NCBI GenBank assembly: GCA_003640335.1
Contig: RBKG01000110.1
Coordinates: 1-9,551, forward strand
Source: Porphyromonas sp.
GTDB taxonomy: Bacteria > Bacteroidota > Bacteroidia > Bacteroidales > Porphyromonadaceae
Length of the DNA: 9,551 bases
Direction of reading: 5' to 3'
In this document: one piece after another, positions 1 to 7,869 of the stretch
How positions within the stretch are numbered: the first letter of the stretch is position 1
Layout of the letters: each line of letters begins with the position of its first letter
Notes under the pieces: generated by a model
Databases searched by the model: none
Told to the model about the DNA's origin: nothing
Seen by the model: the letters and a program-made list of their open reading frames with translations, nothing else
Made by a program: the position numbers and the translations under genes

Positions 1-2962
1 AACGCACCGAACGTATTTGCTTCGTCTGAGCGGCATCGGAGTACAAGGGCTCTGCAAAGGCCTTCATAGCATCATTATTGTATGCCTCTAGTCTAGCCTT
101 AATAATGCGCTGTATACCCTTATCTACTATATTAGGGACATCTTTGGCCTGCAAATTCTCTAAGCGACACTTGCAAACAATCTTTTTAACACCATCTACA
201 TGTATAGCACCATAAATAGTTTCTTCAGAGAGCGCACCTCTTGGCGTTAGGATACCTGTTTGCAGGCTCACACGACCTTTGATTTTGACCTTATTACGGC
301 TCTTCGTATAGGTACGTCTATCAGGACGGAAAGAAACCAAGATGCCACGCACATAGTCACGCACCGCTTGTACAGAGAAATGAGGTTGAGCGGTCAGCCA
401 CTTATCTAATAACTGCATACGCTCTTCCTTAGAGGGAGCGTATGAAGAACCAAGTTCAGACAGCATAGACTGCCTATCCTCTTCACTACTGAGCCTATTC
501 AGACGCTGTATATAAGACTGCCGAGTACAAGCCACCACTAAGGCATCAATAGCATGGTGCCTATGGTCCTTACGCTTATTCCAGTCCTTAATGCGCTCCA
601 CTTCTTGCTCTGCCGAACCTCTCTTGACAAGTACGGTCTGAGTCTCACCCATAGACTTGTAACGCTCGAAGTTCAAATCTTCAAGGACTTTATCATAGCC
701 CCATAGGTGACGGAGTGTAGAGGTTACACTACCCTCACTTGACCATACATAGCGAATACCATCTTTAAGGATTTCTGTAGCCTTGCGGGATATGTATTGA
801 GTTAGTCTGAGATGTCTCTCTATGAAGTCTTCGGGTATATCTTTAAGCAGAGTCATCAATCTCTGTCTCTTCCCATTAGATAGACGTTTCGTTGCTACAA
901 GTCCCTCTAGGCGATTAAAATACTTGGTCTGAAACTCTTCCGTCTGAGTAAGTACCCAATCCATAGCCGCACGGTTATTCTTAGCCTTATTACAGCTACG
1001 GCAAGCACAGGTCTTATTGCTCATAGAGTCGTCATACAGTACTGAGCGTGGTATGATATGCTCAATCTCAGCCTCTCCATCGCTAAAAAGACTAGGTTTA
1101 GTTATTTCCTTACCGCAGTAAATACATGCATGATTCGCCTCTTCCCATAGTTTATACTTCTGAATGCGGGTCTTCGTCGGAGTGCAAAATTCAGAAATCA
1201 CTTTTGCTACTCGCTTATTATCATCCTCATTTTCTCTGTTTCGGGTACTATACTTCTTTCGCTCTTCACGTCCCATCTTAAGTTCGCGAGCTAGCTCTAC
1301 ACGCACCTCATCAATCTCGCCATACTTATCTTTTAGTGCGTTCACGAGATTTATCATTTGATTAAGCACCTTCTCTACAATAGGCTGACGCAGACTATTC
1401 TTAGGCAGGAGCTCTATGCGAGGCTTGAGCTCTCTATGCTCTAGCTCTTCCTTAGTTTTGCTGTCGGAGTGCTTATAACCAGCCAAATCTGCAGCCTCGC
1501 TATACATATATCCTTGCTGGAGATAAGGGAGTAGTTTGCACATAAACTTGGCTGACTTATTGCAGTAGCCTTGCTTAGTAAAGTCTATCTTCATACAGGC
1601 ATCAAGCAAGCCTTTATCAAGGTCGCCTTGCTCTACGCCCAACTGCTTTCTCAGAGCATTTCCCATAGCCTCACGCTCAGCCACAGAGTATAGGATATGC
1701 CAAAGTTTGTACAAAGGTTCATTTAGATAGCTCACACTAATAAGGGGAAGCACTTCCCCAGTAGACAAGTCTACCCGACAGCTGTCTTCTTGCTTCAAGT
1801 CGAAGCGAAGCAAAGCCTTATATTGGGGATAATCTTCTATCAGTTTACGCAGAGTAGCCGTAGTTCGATTGCCCTTGATACCGCTCTTAAGGAGGTCATT
1901 ACACCAAAGTTTATCTTTAGCTTTAGCTCCTATAATCTTCTTAGCGTCAGAGAACTTGAGCGACTCACTCTCTTGAAGTTTATTGAAGAAGGCTTGCTTA
2001 TGCTCTAGACTAAGCGGATATACAGCTCCATCGGGATAATAAATCCTGATATTATTGATTGACTCCCATAGGCGACAAACCTCAGCAAGAGGAGAGGATA
2101 CGGGCGCCACCTTAGGCCCTATATCGACGATTTTAGTCTTATATGAAGTCGTACCATCAGCACCAACTACAGGTATTTGCACCTCTCTAGTCTTACGCTC
2201 AAATTCGCAGTAAGACACTAGATGCTTACAGCTCTTAAGTGGACGCTGGAAGAAGATACAATCTCTCAGTTTTTGCAGAACAACAGAAGTCAAAACCTCG
2301 GGATAAGCTTTCTGTTGAACAGCCATAATGCGGTCAAACTCCTCCATGTAGGCTTCTCTAGGATAAACTTGGTCTTTTACCCTATAATGCACGCACGAGA
2401 GTGCATCTGCTCCCCTTTCAGCAGAAGCAGATAAATACCTATACATGTACTGACCGATAGTAAGCGATTCATTTTTTAGCTCAGCATAGCGTGTCTTAAC
2501 GGCAGCTACATACTCCGTATCTTGCTTAGAAGATTCATCGGATTTGCTGTGCCGATAGCCTCTTTTCTGATTGAGGTGATAGAGTACGCGCCCTAGTTCG
2601 GCTAGGGAAATTACCTTGCCCTCTGTAGCGGCATCGGCTCTTAATCCCCATAGAGCTAAAGGCGATAGACTCATCAAAGGACGAGGAAAACCTAATCCAA
2701 ACTCACACAACAAACGACTGAGCTTGGCCCTGCGTTGCTGATAACGGTCTAGCCCTCTACGAGCAGACCTCTTCATCGTCCTATCCTTATTCTTAGTAAT
2801 AGCCTTTCCTTTTTGGAACTCTTGCATATCATCAGAAGTCAAAGGAACGATGCGACTACCCATACCAAGTATTTCTGCGGGATGACCTCCTTCATCAAGC
2901 GTTATAAGAGACCAACCTATTGACCCTACTCCTAGGTCAAGACCGAGTATTTTTTTATTCAT
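1..2962 (-). CDS. cas9: Cas9, CRISPR RNA-guided DNA endonuclease, type II (likely II-C), 3' end cut by window edge
   Basis: This frame is open for 987 codons from an ATG at 2962 and leaves the window without a stop. Cas9 uses a crRNA:tracrRNA pair to find and cut both strands of invading DNA. RuvC-I is at the N-terminus (ILGLDLGVGSIGW, Asp9), followed by an arginine-rich bridge helix at about 57-90 and a REC region to about 540. RuvC-II has VELAREL with Glu556. The HNH domain has EHIIPRS with His635 and Asn658, and RuvC-III has HHAIDAL with His802, His803 and Asp806. A PRGALSEETIYG block at 907-918, typical of type II-C proteins, marks the start of the wedge/PAM-interacting part. The HNH carries two CxxC pairs (613/616 and 654/657) that probably bind zinc. 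I find no frameshift or internal stop, and all catalytic residues seen are intact, so it is probably active. By comparison with smaller II-C proteins, roughly 150-400 residues are missing. Subtype II-C is inferred from length and motifs; adjacent cas genes are not visible. Confidence 0.96.
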   Translation of the reverse strand, partial: MNKKILGLDLGVGSIGWSLITLDEGGHPAEILGMGSRIVPLTSDDMQEFQKGKAITKNKDRTMKRSARRGLDRYQQRRAKLSRLLCEFGLGFPRPLMSLSPLALWGLRADAATEGKVISLAELGRVLYHLNQKRGYRHSKSDESSKQDTEYVAAVKTRYAELKNESLTIGQYMYRYLSASAERGADALSCVHYRVKDQVYPREAYMEEFDRIMAVQQKAYPEVLTSVVLQKLRDCIFFQRPLKSCKHLVSYCEFERKTREVQIPVVGADGTTSYKTKIVDIGPKVAPVSSPLAEVCRLWESINNIRIYYPDGAVYPLSLEHKQAFFNKLQESESLKFSDAKKIIGAKAKDKLWCNDLLKSGIKGNRTTATLRKLIEDYPQYKALLRFDLKQEDSCRVDLSTGEVLPLISVSYLNEPLYKLWHILYSVAEREAMGNALRKQLGVEQGDLDKGLLDACMKIDFTKQGYCNKSAKFMCKLLPYLQQGYMYSEAADLAGYKHSDSKTKEELEHRELKPRIELLPKNSLRQPIVEKVLNQMINLVNALKDKYGEIDEVRVELARELKMGREERKKYSTRNRENEDDNKRVAKVISEFCTPTKTRIQKYKLWEEANHACIYCGKEITKPSLFSDGEAEIEHIIPRSVLYDDSMSNKTCACRSCNKAKNNRAAMDWVLTQTEEFQTKYFNRLEGLVATKRLSNGKRQRLMTLLKDIPEDFIERHLRLTQYISRKATEILKDGIRYVWSSEGSVTSTLRHLWGYDKVLEDLNFERYKSMGETQTVLVKRGSAEQEVERIKDWNKRKDHRHHAIDALVVACTRQSYIQRLNRLSSEEDRQSMLSELGSSYAPSKEERMQLLDKWLTAQPHFSVQAVRDYVRGILVSFRPDRRTYTKSRNKVKIKGRVSLQTGILTPRGALSEETIYGAIHVDGVKKIVCKCRLENLQAKDVPNIVDKGIQRIIKARLEAYNNDAMKAFAEPLYSDAAQTKQIRSVR

Positions 2963-3000
2963 ATATATGATTATCCTTAAGAGTTATAGTTTTATTGGGA

Positions 3001-3033
3001 GCAAGTTAGTTATTTTTCATGATATTAAACAAA
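3001..3033 (-). promoter_or_regulatory. Weak candidate promoter for cas9
   Basis: Read on the minus strand, a TTTG at 3033-3030 and a TAACTTGC at 3008-3001 are 21 bp apart. This resembles the Bacteroidota -33 (TTTG) and -7 (TAnnTTTG) layout, but the -7 box is imperfect. The -33 element would lie inside the T-tract of the recG terminator. Transcription would start near 2993, giving an AT-rich leader of about 30 nt. An AAGGA lies about 12 nt before the cas9 ATG and may be a weak ribosome-binding site. Only 74 bp separate the terminator hairpin from cas9, so the promoter should be here unless cas9 relies on readthrough. Confidence 0.25.
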
Positions 3034-3074
3034 AAGCGATGGTCTATATCCAAATGTTTGGATATAGACCATCG
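3027..3074 (-). terminator. Rho-independent terminator after recG
   Basis: Positions 3037-3074 form a perfect inverted repeat: 18-bp arms (CGATGGTCTATATCCAAA and its exact complement) around a 2-nt centre. In RNA this would be a stem of about 17 bp with a 4-nt loop. On the minus strand it is followed at once by CTTTTTGTTT (3036-3027), the U-tract expected of an intrinsic terminator. It lies about 53 bp past the recG stop and before cas9, so it probably closes the def-recG operon and insulates cas9. The plus-strand side has no T-tract, so it should work in one direction. Confidence 0.8.
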
Positions 3075-3082
3075 TGTACAAA

Positions 3083-3103
3083 GAAGACCGTTTCATGGTC
3101 TTC
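3083..3103 (-). other. Small hairpin between recG stop and terminator
   Basis: GAAGACC and GGTCTTC form a 7-bp stem with a 7-nt loop, 24 bp after the recG stop. On the minus strand it is followed only by a short TTTG, so it is weak as a terminator. Its AGACCAT segment (minus strand) can also pair with the ATGGTCT that begins the big terminator stem, so the two structures partly compete. It may protect the 3' end of the recG message; no function is proven. Confidence 0.4.
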
Positions 3104-3127
3104 CAAATAACATCAGCCTACATAGCA

Positions 3128-5227
3128 CTACGAGATACTCCCCCAGCCAAGAGCAAAATTACAACTCTCGGTCAAGCGTTGCTTAAGGACTGCGTATTCG
3201 GGTTTCTCTAGATGAGGGTCTTCGCTAAGGATATACTCTGCCATATTACGGCAGTACTGTACCAAAGCACCATCTCGGGCAGGATTGGCAAGTCTAAGCG
3301 TTAGTTCTTTACCGCTCTGGCGAGTACCCTCTAGTTCTCCAAATCCACGCAAGCGCATATCCTCCTCGGCAATGACAAAGCCATCATTCGTTTCACACAT
3401 GATTTCGATGCGCTTACGAGAGTCTTCGCCTATTTTATTACCCGTTACGAGTATGCAGTAACTCTTATCAGAGCCTCTCCCTACACGCCCTCTTAACTGA
3501 TGTAGCTGTGAGAGTCCAAAGCGATTAGCCCCCTCGATAATCATAACGCTTGCATTAGGAACATTCACTCCTACCTCAATAACCGTAGTGGCAAGCAATA
3601 TCTGAGCCCTACCCGATATAAACTCTTGCATACGCTCATCCTTATCCTTGGGCTTCATCTTGCCATGGACATAAGCGATGCGATACTCAGGGAACATACT
3701 TCGGTAACGCTCCAGTCCACTCTCCAAGTCACGCAAATCTTGAGACTCGTTCTCCTCTATCATAGGGAAAACGACATAGACTTGCCTGCCCTGCATGATT
3801 TCCTTACGCATGAAGGCATACACTTCATACATGCGGTCTTCTGTATGATGAAAAGTGTCAATAGGCTTACGACCAGGTGGTAGTTCATCGATGACGGATA
3901 TATCCAAGTCGCCGTAGAGGGTCATCGCTAGAGTACGAGGGATGGGCGTGGCACTCATGATGAGGATATGAGGCAGTATTTGGTTTGTTTTCGTCCATAA
4001 GCGAGAGCGTTGCTGTACCCCGAAACGATGTTGCTCATCAATCACCGCTAGCGCAAGGCGATTAAACTGGACTCCCTCCTCTAGCAAAGCGTGTGTGCCA
4101 ACAACTATGCTCAGACTACCATCAAGCAAACGAGGTAATATACTTGCTCTCTGCTTCTTTGTACAACTACCGATAAGCAAAGCCACCTCTATCCCAAGAG
4201 GAGCTAAGAGTTCACTCAGACCGGTATGATGCTGCCTAGCCAAAATCTCAGTAGGCGCCATCATACAAGCTTGATAACCACTATCAAGCGCCATCAGCAT
4301 AGCGAAGAGGGCAACAAGCGTCTTACCACTTCCCACATCACCCTGCACAAGCCTATTCATTTGCTTACCTGAGAGTACATCCGAACGTATATCCCTAAGC
4401 GTACGCTTCTGCGCATTAGTTAGGTCAAAAGGAAGATGCTGACTATAGAGCGTATTGAAGTAATGCCCTACTTTCTCTAGGACAATACCCTTAAAACTTT
4501 CTTTTCGCTGAATTTTCTGCCCTATAAGTTTGAGCTGAATGAGCAATAGTTCCTCAAACTTAAGCCGGCGTCTAGCCATCTCTAAGGCCTGTGCATTCTG
4601 AGGGAAATGTATCTGCTGTAAGGCTTCGGCATAACCCATCAATCCGCTCTGCGCTAACAGCTGTGGGGGTAGGCTCTCACTAAGGTAGGGTCTCACCTGA
4701 GTAAGTAAGGCTTGCAGGAGTTGGCGCATCTGCCTATTATTGACTCCTTGCCCTTTAGCCTTTTCGCTACTGCTATAAATAGGGATTAGCCCCCCAGACA
4801 CTTGTTCTTCTTTGCTCCCCTCATCAACCTCGGGGTGTACCATACTTACCCGACCATTGAATACACTTGGCCTGCCGAAGATGATGTACTCCTGCCCCAG
4901 CTGATACATACGCTCTATATGCTGCAGACCCTTGAACCAAATAAGTTCAATGACGCCTGTACCATCATAGAAAGAGCCTATCAACCTCTGCTTACGTCCT
5001 ATACCCTCTGTCGTAAAATCCCTTATATACCCCTTGAGCTGAACGTAGGGCATCTCGGCATTTAGCTCTCTTATGGTATAGACACGAGAGCGGTCCACAT
5101 ACCGATAGGGATAGAAATGCAGCAAATCGCCAAAGGTACGCAGACCTAAAGTATCTCCTAAAGCCTTAGCACGCTTAGGACCTACTCCAGTCAAATAAGT
5201 AATATCAGTAGCAAGTATAGAGGACAT
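3128..5227 (-). CDS. recG: ATP-dependent DNA helicase RecG
   Basis: RecG is a monomeric superfamily 2 translocase that reverses stalled replication forks and moves Holliday junctions. The 699-residue length is normal for Bacteroidota RecG. A helix-hairpin-helix-like start (LTGVGPKRAKAL, about 12-23) is followed by the OB-fold wedge domain at about 60-135, which grips branched DNA. The helicase core has Walker A GDVGSGKT (296-303), the RecG-specific DEQHRFG (397-403), SATPIPRT (425-432), TTVIEVGVNVPNA (547-559) and QLRGRVGRG (577-585). The TRG-like block RLRGFGELEGTRQSG is at 625-639. The ATG at 5227 starts the conserved N-terminus and lies 8 bp after the ispD stop, so the two are probably co-transcribed. 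A strong terminator follows, making recG the last gene of the operon. All key motifs are intact. Confidence 0.98.
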   Translation of the reverse strand: MSSILATDITYLTGVGPKRAKALGDTLGLRTFGDLLHFYPYRYVDRSRVYTIRELNAEMPYVQLKGYIRDFTTEGIGRKQRLIGSFYDGTGVIELIWFKGLQHIERMYQLGQEYIIFGRPSVFNGRVSMVHPEVDEGSKEEQVSGGLIPIYSSSEKAKGQGVNNRQMRQLLQALLTQVRPYLSESLPPQLLAQSGLMGYAEALQQIHFPQNAQALEMARRRLKFEELLLIQLKLIGQKIQRKESFKGIVLEKVGHYFNTLYSQHLPFDLTNAQKRTLRDIRSDVLSGKQMNRLVQGDVGSGKTLVALFAMLMALDSGYQACMMAPTEILARQHHTGLSELLAPLGIEVALLIGSCTKKQRASILPRLLDGSLSIVVGTHALLEEGVQFNRLALAVIDEQHRFGVQQRSRLWTKTNQILPHILIMSATPIPRTLAMTLYGDLDISVIDELPPGRKPIDTFHHTEDRMYEVYAFMRKEIMQGRQVYVVFPMIEENESQDLRDLESGLERYRSMFPEYRIAYVHGKMKPKDKDERMQEFISGRAQILLATTVIEVGVNVPNASVMIIEGANRFGLSQLHQLRGRVGRGSDKSYCILVTGNKIGEDSRKRIEIMCETNDGFVIAEEDMRLRGFGELEGTRQSGKELTLRLANPARDGALVQYCRNMAEYILSEDPHLEKPEYAVLKQRLTESCNFALGWGSIS

Positions 5228-5235
5228 CTATAGTA

Positions 5236-5916
5236 TCAATCAGTGAGAAATAGCTCAGCTAACTTCAAATCAATAGGAGTCGTCAGCTTAATATTCTCGG
5301 CATTGCTCAAGACTAAGGACGGAGCGGACTCTCCACTATCCTCCCAGACAGAAGCATCATCCGTAAAAGATGGCTTATAACCTCTTGCGTAGGCCTTCAT
5401 CAGAGGAGCTAACCTAAAAACCTGAGGCGTATGCACCGTTACATAGTCGCTCCGCTCTACAGCATGAGTTACTTCACTTCCTTCAAACTTTCTCAAGCTA
5501 TTCACCAAAGGGCGATAAGGAAGGGCTGCACCTGTTTGCGCTGCAACCCGATAGCATTCCTCAATGAGCGTAGTTGCCACCAACGGACGGACACCATCAT
5601 GTACCGCCACGAGGTCGTCCTCGGCTATACCTTGCTCCGCTAAAGCCTGCAAGCCAGAGTAAACTGAGTGGTAGCGCGTCTCGCCCCCACAGACAACCTT
5701 ATGGGGATAATCAAACTTGTAGGTCTGACACAGTTCAGCCCAATAAGCCAATTGCTCTGAGGGTAATACGAGTATTATCTCAGAGCAACTAGAAAATTTC
5801 TTAATGGTATGCATGAGGACAGGTTCGCCACAAAGAGGAACAAACTGCTTAGGAATGTCCCCTCCCATGCGCAAGCCCTTGCCTCCAGCTACAATAACTG
5901 CATATTGCTTAGGCAT
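5236..5916 (-). CDS. ispD: 2-C-methyl-D-erythritol 4-phosphate cytidylyltransferase
   Basis: IspD joins CTP and methylerythritol 4-phosphate to give CDP-ME, the third step of the non-mevalonate (MEP) route to isoprenoids, in the cytoplasm. The 226-residue length is typical. The N-terminal nucleotide-binding loop reads AGGKGLRMGGDIPKQF (10-25). Other family signatures are the Arg81 region (RYHSVYSGL), VHDGVRPLV (105-113), TPQVF (163-167), FTDDASVWE (184-192) and NIKLTTPIDL (208-217). The ATG at 5916 lies 9 bp after the xseB stop and the TGA is 8 bp before recG, so this is an operon gene. Its presence implies the organism makes isoprenoids by the MEP pathway. The related ribitol-phosphate cytidylyltransferases (TarI) share the fold, but the motifs and the operon setting favour IspD. 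Confidence 0.96.
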   Translation of the reverse strand: MPKQYAVIVAGGKGLRMGGDIPKQFVPLCGEPVLMHTIKKFSSCSEIILVLPSEQLAYWAELCQTYKFDYPHKVVCGGETRYHSVYSGLQALAEQGIAEDDLVAVHDGVRPLVATTLIEECYRVAAQTGAALPYRPLVNSLRKFEGSEVTHAVERSDYVTVHTPQVFRLAPLMKAYARGYKPSFTDDASVWEDSGESAPSLVLSNAENIKLTTPIDLKLAELFLTD

Positions 5917-5925
5917 GCAAATATA

Positions 5926-6132
5926 TTATTTAGAACTCTCATCAAGGCTAGCCATAAGAGCTTCAAACTGCTTATCGGCTTCTGTGAGTCTATTGCGACA
6001 AAGTTTGGTCAGTTCAACTGCCTCCTGCACTAGCTTGAAGAGCTCATCTACATCGGGGTTCTCGCCCTCGATATAGCGCAAAATCTCATCAAGTCTTAGA
6101 GAAGCCTCCTTGTAGCTTATATCTTTAGCCAT
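5926..6132 (-). CDS. xseB: Exodeoxyribonuclease VII small subunit
   Basis: XseB coats the coiled-coil arms of XseA to form exonuclease VII, which degrades single-stranded DNA in both directions and takes part in repair. The protein is 68 residues, within the usual 60-80, almost entirely helical and charged. It shows the family pattern (SYKEASLRLDEILRYIE near the start, then ELFKLVQEAVELTKLCRNRL and a DKQFEAL tail). The ATG at 6132 lies 18 bp after the upstream stop, with an AAGGT about 6 nt ahead of it that may help ribosome binding. The large subunit gene xseA is not in the window and must be elsewhere. Identification rests on size and pattern, since the family has no catalytic motif. Confidence 0.92.
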   Translation of the reverse strand: MAKDISYKEASLRLDEILRYIEGENPDVDELFKLVQEAVELTKLCRNRLTEADKQFEALMASLDESSK

Positions 6133-6150
6133 AATGACCTTAATTATAGA

Positions 6151-6573
6151 TTAGTAAGGTATCATTGCCATCATATCGGCAAGCTTCTCTACACCCTCTT
6201 GGAGCTTACCCCCAATCATCTTACGCATGATGAAGTTAAGCTCTGTGCGTAGGGTTAAGCGCAGTCTTGTGTCGTATGTATCTGCAGGGACAAGCTGTAT
6301 CCACATAGTTAAATCAATGGGCGCATCTACAGCCTCTAACTTGATTGTCTTGTTGGGTTCACGCTCCACGATACGCAGATGCAAACGACCTGCACCAGCG
6401 ATAATAAAAGCACAGTTATCAGCATCTATTCCTTCGATGCCAATTTTACTTGCTTCAGGATGATTTTTAAGGGCTTCCCCAATGGCTGCCATGCCACTGA
6501 GGTCGCTTAGTTTGTTATATACGCGCTCTTGTGTAGAAGCGATACTCTTGATGTTACTTGTATAATCTGCCAT
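6151..6573 (-). CDS. SRPBCC-like (START/polyketide cyclase fold) protein of unknown function
   Basis: This 140-residue protein has no signal peptide or membrane segment. Its sequence order fits the SRPBCC helix-grip fold: an N-terminal helix (about 7-36, with IASTQERVYNKLSDLSG), a series of strands in the middle (CAFIIAGAGRLHLRIVEREP, then TIKLEAVDAPIDLTMWIQL and TRLRLTLRTELNF), and a long C-terminal helix (about 115-137, MIGGKLQEGVEKLADMMAMI). Such folds bind hydrophobic ligands, but nothing here points to a ligand or reaction. I recall similar proteins as common and conserved in Bacteroidota, sometimes near pyrE; that is memory, not a search. It sits between pyrE (29 bp) and xseB (18 bp) in the same operon. 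The fold assignment is moderately sure; the function is unknown. Confidence 0.85.
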   Translation of the reverse strand: MADYTSNIKSIASTQERVYNKLSDLSGMAAIGEALKNHPEASKIGIEGIDADNCAFIIAGAGRLHLRIVEREPNKTIKLEAVDAPIDLTMWIQLVPADTYDTRLRLTLRTELNFIMRKMIGGKLQEGVEKLADMMAMIPY

Positions 6574-6602
6574 AATTAATTTATATACCTAGGGAAAGAA
6601 GC

Positions 6603-7244
6603 TTACTTGCTCTTACCCGTCCATGTAGAGGGCGACTCACGCCACTCACGCAAAACCTCTTGGTCGCTAGCACTAATATAACCTGTCTTAGCTGCTTCCT
6701 GAAGTACTGCATTGTAGTTGCTGAGCGTAATGAGTCTTACGCCAGCCTTTTCAAAGCTCGTAACAGCATCTGGGAAACCATGCGTATAAATCGCAACCAT
6801 ACCCAGCACTTCGGCACCATGGCGACGCACAGCCTCAACAGCCTTAAGGCTACTTCCGCCTGTAGAGATGAGGTCTTCCACAACTACTACCTTAGCTCCT
6901 GCCTTCAGTTCGCCCTCAATAAGGTTCTCCATGCCATGGTCTTTAGGAGCTGAACGAATGTATGAGAAAGGTAAACCAAGCGCATCAGCAACGAGTGCTC
7001 CCTGCGCAATAGCTCCAGTAGCCACCCCAGCAATAGCTTCTGCCTCTGGGTACTGCTCTGCAATCACACGAGCCAACTCTAACTTAATCAACGAACGGAG
7101 GGCAGGATAACTGAGCGTCTTACGATTATCACAGTAGATAGGCGACTTCCAGCCTGAAGCCCATGTAAAAGGTTTATCTGGTTGCAATTTAACGGCTTCA
7201 ACTTCGATGAGCTTCTGAGCAATCAGTTGTGCTACTTTTTCCAT
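6603..7244 (-). CDS. pyrE: Orotate phosphoribosyltransferase
   Basis: PyrE transfers the phosphoribosyl group of PRPP to orotate to make OMP, the fifth step of de novo pyrimidine synthesis, as a cytoplasmic dimer. The 213-residue length is typical. The PRPP-binding motif is VVVVEDLISTGGSS (119-132), with its two adjacent acidic residues (Glu123, Asp124). The flexible catalytic loop carries Arg97, Lys101 and His103 (IRSAPKDHG). The N-terminal substrate site has FTWASGWKSPIYCDNR (26-41), with Lys33. The ATG at 7244 follows the def stop by 34 bp, and no TAnnTTTG box is visible in that gap, so pyrE is probably transcribed from the def promoter. I see no attenuator or pyrimidine-sensing element. 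Confidence 0.97.
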   Translation of the reverse strand: MEKVAQLIAQKLIEVEAVKLQPDKPFTWASGWKSPIYCDNRKTLSYPALRSLIKLELARVIAEQYPEAEAIAGVATGAIAQGALVADALGLPFSYIRSAPKDHGMENLIEGELKAGAKVVVVEDLISTGGSSLKAVEAVRRHGAEVLGMVAIYTHGFPDAVTSFEKAGVRLITLSNYNAVLQEAAKTGYISASDQEVLREWRESPSTWTGKSK

Positions 7245-7278
7245 AACAGTTAATCTTGTTTGAGTTATATATATGCTA

Positions 7279-7845
7279 TTACTTTCTTTTCTGTGGCGCA
7301 GCTACTGTGCGATAACCGGCATTAACCTTACCCTTGGCAATGTTCATCAGCTTGCCTTTGACCATAGTCTTGCGTATAGCTGAAATCTTATCAATGAAGA
7401 GCACGCCCTCGATATGGTCATACTCATGCTGTATAACACGAGCAGCAAAACCGGTAAAGGTTTCTCGTTGAGGTTCGAACTTTTCGTTTACATACTCTAT
7501 CGTAATAGTAGCTGGTCGCTCTACCTTCTCATGTACGCTAGGGATACTTAAGCAACCCTCTGTCTCCGTCAAAGTATCTTCGCTATACTCCACAATGTGC
7601 GCATTGATAAAGCATCTTTTAAATCCACGACATTCGGGGAAATCATCTCCCATAGGCTCTGCATCAATAACGAAAAGGCGTATATCCTTTCCTATTTGAG
7701 GAGCAGCAAGACCTATGCCATCGGTAACGTACATCGTCTCCCACATATCAGCGATGAGCTTATCTAAGCCTTCATAGTCGGCTGTAATATCATGACAAAG
7801 TTCTCGAAGTATGGGGTGACCGTATAGGTAAATAGGTAATTTCAT
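7279..7845 (-). CDS. def: Peptide deformylase
   Basis: Def removes the formyl group from the N-terminal methionine of new proteins and is a metalloenzyme (usually Fe2+ or Zn2+). All three family motifs are present, numbered from the chosen start: GIGLAAPQ (43-50), EGCLS (96-100) with metal ligand Cys98, and QHEYDH (139-144) with ligands His140 and His144 and catalytic Glu141. With the ATG at 7845 the protein is 188 residues and begins [14 protein letters not shown], the usual Bacteroidota start. The frame can be extended to a TTG at 7872, but that codon falls inside a perfect -7 promoter box (7870-7877), so it would probably not be transcribed. The lysine-rich tail (about 160-188) is common in this group. 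It heads the run that continues with pyrE. Confidence 0.96.
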   Translation of the reverse strand: MKLPIYLYGHPILRELCHDITADYEGLDKLIADMWETMYVTDGIGLAAPQIGKDIRLFVIDAEPMGDDFPECRGFKRCFINAHIVEYSEDTLTETEGCLSIPSVHEKVERPATITIEYVNEKFEPQRETFTGFAARVIQHEYDHIEGVLFIDKISAIRKTMVKGKLMNIAKGKVNAGYRTVAAPQKRK

Positions 7846-7869
7846 ATTGTATTCTGTATTTCTTTGGCA

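Noticed and set aside
1164..2434. Three plus-strand open frames of 65-72 codons inside cas9
   Set aside because: They lie antisense to a continuous 987-codon frame with clear Cas9 motifs and show no recognisable domain, so they are shadows.
2963..3127. tracrRNA between recG and cas9
   Set aside because: The hairpin there is better explained as the recG terminator, and without the CRISPR repeat no anti-repeat can be identified.
3626..6953. Plus-strand open frames opposite recG, ispD, xseB, the SRPBCC gene and pyrE
   Set aside because: Each is antisense to a well-supported gene, has no family signature and no promoter or ribosome site of its own.
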